NCBI GenBank assembly: GCA_019243075.1
Contig: JAFAUV010000060.1
Coordinates: forward strand, 1-7,239
DNA: 7,239 nt
DNA from: Bradyrhizobium sp.
GTDB taxonomy: Bacteria > Pseudomonadota > Alphaproteobacteria > Rhizobiales > Xanthobacteraceae
Direction: 5' to 3'
In this document: positions 5,110 through 7,239 of the stretch, one piece after another
Position numbering within the stretch: the stretch's first letter is position 1
Layout of the letters: the number at the start of each line of letters is the position of its first letter
The notes under the pieces: model-generated
The model's input: the letters and a program-made list of their open reading frames with translations, nothing else
Database searches by the model: none
What the model was told of the DNA's origin: nothing
Position numbers and translations under genes: made by a program

Positions 5110-6527
5110 CGGCCGGTTCCTCCGACAGTAATCCGTTCCATCAGCAGCGTCGGCTGGCCGACGCCGACCGGCACGCCCTGGCCGTTCTTGCCGCAGGTGC
5201 CGATTCCCGAGTCGAGCGAGAGATCGTTGCCGATCATGGTAATTCGATGGAGATCGGTCGGGCCGTTGCCGATCAGCATCGCGCCCTTCAGCGGCGCGCC
5301 GAGCTTGCCGTTGTCGATTTTGTAGGCCTCGGTGCACTGGAATACGTATTTGCCCGAGGTGATATCGACCTGGCCGCCGCCGAAATTCGCGGCATAGACG
5401 CCGTTCTTGACGGAAGCCATGATCTCGGCCGGGTCGCGTTCGCCGGCCAGCATGTAGGTGTTGGTCATGCGCGGCATCGGCACGTGGGCGTAACCCTGGC
5501 GCCGGCCGTTGCCGGTCGGCTTCATGTTCATCAGCCGTGCATTCTGCCGGTCCTGCATATAGCCGACCAGGATGCCGTCCTCGATCAATACGGTGCGGTT
5601 GGTCGGCGTGCCCTCGTCGTCGATGGAGAGCGAGCCGCGCCTTGAAGCAATGGTGCCGTCGTCGACCACGGTGACGCCCTTGGCCGCGACCTGCTTGCCC
5701 ATCAGCCCTGCGAATGCCGAGGTCTGCTTGCGGTTGAAATCGCCCTCCAGCCCGTGGCCGACCGCCTCGTGCAGCATCACCCCGGGCCAGCCGGCCCCCA
5801 GCACCACGTCCATCTCGCCGGCAGGCGCAGGAACGGATTCAAGGTTGACCAGCGCCTCGCGCAGCGCGCCGTCGGCGGCCTCGCGCCAGGATTTCGTCTC
5901 GATGAAGCGCGCATAGCCCTCGCGGCCGCCATAGCCCTTGCTGCCGCTCTCCTGCCGGTCGCCCTCGCCGGCGACGACGGAAACATTGACCCGCACCAGC
6001 GGGCGAATGTCGCGATAGCTCTCGCCATCGGGGCGCACGATTTCGACCACCTGCCAGGTCGCGCCCACGCTCACGCTGACCTGGCGGACGCGCGGGTCCT
6101 TGTCGCGCAGATAGGCGTCGATCTCGCCGAGCAGCTTCACCTTGGCCTCGAAGCCCGGCGCGTCCAGCGGATTGTCGTCGCGGTAGAGTTTTACATTGGT
6201 GTGCGCCGGCGGTGCGGCAAAGCTGCCGTTGTAGCCGCCGCGCACGGCGGAGACTGCATCCGCCGCGCGGATCAGGGCCGGCAGCGAGACGTCGGAGGAA
6301 TGCGCGTAGCCGACCGCATCGTCCTTGACGGCGCGAAGCCCGAACCCCTGGCTGGTGTCGTAGGTCGCCTGCTTCAGCCGGCCATTGTCGAACATCAACG
6401 CTTCGGTCTGGCTGTATTCAAGAAACAGCTCGCCGTCGTCGGCGCCGGAAAGCCCGCGCGCGACCTCGCGGCGAACGGCGTCGCGGTCGAGATTGGCGCG
6501 GTCGAGAAGCGAGGTCGTGGGGTTCAT
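5106..6527 (-). CDS. tldD: TldD, metalloprotease subunit of the TldD/TldE (PmbA) complex
   Basis: TldD is the catalytic subunit of the TldD-TldE heterodimer, a zinc protease that trims unfolded or modified peptides. In E. coli it acts in microcin B17 maturation and CcdA degradation. The protein is 473 aa, close to the E. coli length. The N-terminal part (about 30-160) includes YSQTEALMFDNGRLKQA. The metal site HEAVGHGLEGDFNRK begins at residue 253 and gives the HExxxH motif (His253, Glu254, His258). GTCGKNGQ (443-450) supplies Cys445, the expected third zinc ligand. The end, GVGQPTLLMERITVGG, is typical of the family. The start at 6527 gives the usual short leader MNPTTSLLDRA; the frame is open to 6683, but that part is antisense to the acetyltransferase remnant. 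Its ribosome binding site is weak, and a 7-bp inverted repeat lies just upstream. The partner gene tldE/pmbA is not in the window. lepB follows with a 4-nt overlap. Confidence 0.95.
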   Translation of the reverse strand: MNPTTSLLDRANLDRDAVRREVARGLSGADDGELFLEYSQTEALMFDNGRLKQATYDTSQGFGLRAVKDDAVGYAHSSDVSLPALIRAADAVSAVRGGYNGSFAAPPAHTNVKLYRDDNPLDAPGFEAKVKLLGEIDAYLRDKDPRVRQVSVSVGATWQVVEIVRPDGESYRDIRPLVRVNVSVVAGEGDRQESGSKGYGGREGYARFIETKSWREAADGALREALVNLESVPAPAGEMDVVLGAGWPGVMLHEAVGHGLEGDFNRKQTSAFAGLMGKQVAAKGVTVVDDGTIASRRGSLSIDDEGTPTNRTVLIEDGILVGYMQDRQNARLMNMKPTGNGRRQGYAHVPMPRMTNTYMLAGERDPAEIMASVKNGVYAANFGGGQVDITSGKYVFQCTEAYKIDNGKLGAPLKGAMLIGNGPTDLHRITMIGNDLSLDSGIGTCGKNGQGVPVGVGQPTLLMERITVGGTGR

Positions 6528-6529
6528 TC

Positions 6530-6557
6530 GGGGTCCATGGTGCGAAGATTGGACCCC
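6530..6557. promoter_or_regulatory. Inverted repeat immediately upstream of tldD
   Basis: Perfect 7-bp arms GGGGTCC (6530-6536) and GGACCCC (6551-6557), with 14 nt between them, lie 2 nt from the tldD start codon. In the tldD mRNA this would form a hairpin covering the normal ribosome-binding position, which fits the absence of a clear Shine-Dalgarno sequence there. It could equally be a protein-binding site. Function is inferred from position only. Confidence 0.35.
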
Positions 6558-6617
6558 AACATAGTTCTTTTGGTACCCGTCCGCGAGAGGCAGGATGGCG
6601 CACATTACGGAGATGAC

Positions 6618-6716
6618 ATGATCGAGATTGCGCCGATGGCCCCGGCCCATATCGAGAGTTTCCACCGCACCTCCTTGTCGCAAGGGAGCGGCGGTATGCT
6701 AGGATCGATGTCATGA
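6618..6716 (+). pseudogene. N-terminal remnant of a GNAT-family acetyltransferase gene
   Basis: The 32-codon frame begins MIEIAPMAPAHIESFHRT, which I recognise as the normal opening (first beta strand and helix) of GNAT N-acetyltransferases of the form IxIRPMxPxHIExFHRxLD. After about codon 18 the sequence turns into unrelated Ser/Gly-rich residues and stops, so all acetyl-CoA-binding motifs are lost. A good Shine-Dalgarno GGAG (6609-6612), 5 nt before the ATG, is still in place, so the remnant may still be translated. Its stop codon overlaps the start of the DUF433 gene as ATGA (6713-6716), turning it into a possible leader peptide for that gene. The assignment to GNAT rests on a short stretch and is from recognition, not a search. 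Confidence 0.55.
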
Positions 6717-6937
6717 ACTACCAGGACATCATTTCCATCGAGCCCGGTAAGCGCGGGGGGCGTCCGTGCATCCGCCACATGCGGATTGCGGTCTCGGACG
6801 TGCTCGGCTGGCTCGCGGCTGGACAGACCCACCAGCAGATTTTTGGCGATTTCCCCGAACTGACCGAGGAAGATATTCGGGCCTGTCTCGCCTATGCGGC
6901 CGATCGTGAGAGGCGACTTGTCACCGCTTCGACATGA
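6713..6937 (+). CDS. DUF433-family antitoxin-type protein (VapB-like)
   Basis: This 74-aa protein is complete for the family. It has the characteristic DUF433 sequence: an opening strand IISIEPGKRGGRPCIRHMRIAV (residues 6-27, in two parts), then VLGWLAAGQTHQQIFGDFPELTEEDIRACLAYA with a compact helix-turn-helix-like fold, ending ADRERRL. DUF433 proteins are commonly encoded directly before DUF5615 PIN-like proteins and are regarded as antitoxins that bind the toxin and their own promoter. AGGA (6701-6704), 8 nt before the ATG, supports the start. It overlaps the acetyltransferase remnant upstream (ATGA 6713-6716) and the truncated toxin downstream (ATGA 6934-6937). As the toxin is cut to 31 codons, this is probably an orphan antitoxin, possibly kept for cross-neutralisation or simply not yet lost. 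TATGCT (6695-6700) resembles a -10 box, but I find no matching -35. Confidence 0.85.
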   Translation: MNYQDIISIEPGKRGGRPCIRHMRIAVSDVLGWLAAGQTHQQIFGDFPELTEEDIRACLAYAADRERRLVTAST

Positions 6938-7029
6938 AGCTTCTGTTTGACCAGAACCTCAGCTTCAAGCTTTGCCAAACCTTGGCCGATCTCTTCGAGG
7001 GCTCGATGCACTGTCTTGAAATCTATTAG
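6934..7029 (+). pseudogene. Truncated DUF5615 (PIN-like) toxin-type gene
   Basis: The gene starts within the antitoxin stop codon (ATGA, 6934-6937), the usual layout of DUF433-DUF5615 pairs. The first 26 codons, MKLLFDQNLSFKLCQ then LADLFEGSMH, match the start of DUF5615 proteins, including the first acidic active-site region residue Asp6 in the FDxN motif. After that the sequence diverges and stops at codon 31, against roughly 110 codons for the intact family. The other conserved acidic residues and the C-terminal part (typically a DDxxIW helix and an SKDxDF motif) are absent, and only 12 nt remain before the end of the converging IalB gene. So the rest is deleted, not merely frameshifted. 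The product should have no nuclease activity. Confidence 0.75.
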
Positions 7030-7041
7030 TTGGCCGTCTCC

Positions 7042-7239
7042 TCACGGCAGCTTATCGAACCCCTCCGCCAGTCCGTTCAGGCTCAGCGGAAAGCCGATGC
7101 CCTCTTCCGGCGTCTCGAAGATGATGAATGTCGCGGTCTTCGCTGCCTTGAGCTGGCCGAGCAGCTTGTCGTCCATGATCACTTCGGCGACGCAGCCATT
7201 GGGCAGGCAGCGGACGAAGCCGGCGCGGCCGACGTCCTG
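7042..7239 (-). CDS. Invasion-associated locus B (IalB) family protein, C-terminal part (5' end outside window)
   Basis: The last 65 codons and stop of a minus-strand gene run into the window from the right edge; the frame is open to base 7239. Visible are GFVRCLPNGCVAEVIMDD, with two cysteines probably forming a disulfide; the Lys/Ala-rich LKAAKTATFIIFETPEEGIGF across 30-50; and the terminal PLSLNGLAEGFDKLP. This pattern is that of IalB-family proteins, small periplasmic or envelope proteins of alphaproteobacteria named from Bartonella, where the locus is linked to erythrocyte invasion. In free-living or symbiotic relatives the role is not settled. The signal peptide and the first half of the domain are outside the window. 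It converges on the truncated toxin gene, 12 nt away, and the C-terminus looks complete, so the deletion that shortened the toxin did not enter this gene. Confidence 0.8.
   Translation of the reverse strand, partial: QDVGRAGFVRCLPNGCVAEVIMDDKLLGQLKAAKTATFIIFETPEEGIGFPLSLNGLAEGFDKLP

Noticed and set aside
4267..5325. Long plus-strand open frame of 352 codons opposite lepB
   Set aside because: It is fully antisense to a signal peptidase with all catalytic motifs, and its sequence is His/Arg/Ala-rich without family features; this is typical of high-GC shadow frames.
5110..5337. Longer lepB product starting at 5337
   Set aside because: The extra 76 codons lie inside tldD, are Arg-rich and unlike any signal peptidase N-terminus. 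The start at 5109 has a good ribosome binding site and an ATGA overlap.
5754..6617. Plus-strand open frame opposite tldD, running in frame into the acetyltransferase remnant
   Set aside because: The part before 6618 is antisense to tldD and has no recognisable domain. Only the segment from the ATG at 6618 has its own ribosome binding site and a recognisable protein start.
6528..6683. Longer tldD product starting at 6683
   Set aside because: The added 52 residues do not resemble a TldD N-terminus and read antisense to the GNAT-like remnant; 6527 gives the usual start.
6671..6688. Hairpin CTCCTTG/CAAGGGAG just before the DUF433 gene as a terminator or operator
   Set aside because: It has a one-base bulge, a 3-nt loop and no U-run; too short to separate from chance in GC-rich DNA.
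7012..7100. Frameshift, rather than deletion, in the DUF5615 gene (another frame reads LAVSSRQLIE after the stop)
   Set aside because: That reading soon becomes plain antisense of the IalB C-terminus and lacks the later conserved residues of the toxin family, so the short resemblance is chance.
1..7239. CRISPR array, tRNA/rRNA genes, intact transposase or integrase, attachment-site repeats
   Set aside because: I looked on both strands and saw no regularly spaced repeats, no tRNA-like cloverleaf ends and no recombinase motifs.

Overview
The window looks like chromosome of a Bradyrhizobium-type alphaproteobacterium (Rhizobiales/Nitrobacteraceae). This rests on the high GC content, a plant/alphaproteobacterial-type glutamate-cysteine ligase, an IalB-family gene, and two kinds of GC-rich palindromic repeat that resemble those I know from Bradyrhizobium intergenic DNA. 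The genus is inferred from sequence character and was not confirmed by a search. Gene density is normal. I see no CRISPR array, rRNA, tRNA, intact insertion sequence or phage gene.

Layout from left to right: (1) the 3' end of a fatty-acid beta-oxidation 3-hydroxyacyl-CoA dehydrogenase (+). (2) An intergenic stretch with a REP-like palindrome and a strong terminator that serves the next gene from the other side. (3) A beta-class glutathione S-transferase (-), divergent from a MarR-family regulator (+), with ATGCAT-type palindromes overlapping candidate promoters in the shared 159-bp gap. (4) gshA (+), the first enzyme of glutathione synthesis. (5) A small exported protein with two PAN/apple domains (+). 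(6) A gap between convergent genes holding a long imperfect inverted repeat. (7) tldD and a signal peptidase I gene (-), overlapping by 4 nt and therefore probably one operon. (8) A scar region: the first codons of a GNAT acetyltransferase gene, an intact DUF433 antitoxin-type gene, and a DUF5615 toxin-type gene cut to 31 codons. (9) The 3' end of an IalB-family gene (-).

Two functional themes appear. The gst-marR-gshA stretch is about glutathione: one gene makes the first precursor, one uses the thiol, and the regulator between them probably answers to a small molecule or redox signal. The tldD-lepB pair joins a cytoplasmic/maturation metalloprotease subunit to a membrane signal peptidase.

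I do not see a convincing new multi-gene system. The most unusual part is the stretch at about 6600-7040. There a toxin-antitoxin pair seems to sit inside a decayed acetyltransferase locus, has lost most of its toxin, and leaves an antitoxin gene that overlaps both the remnant before it and the remnant after it by ATGA.
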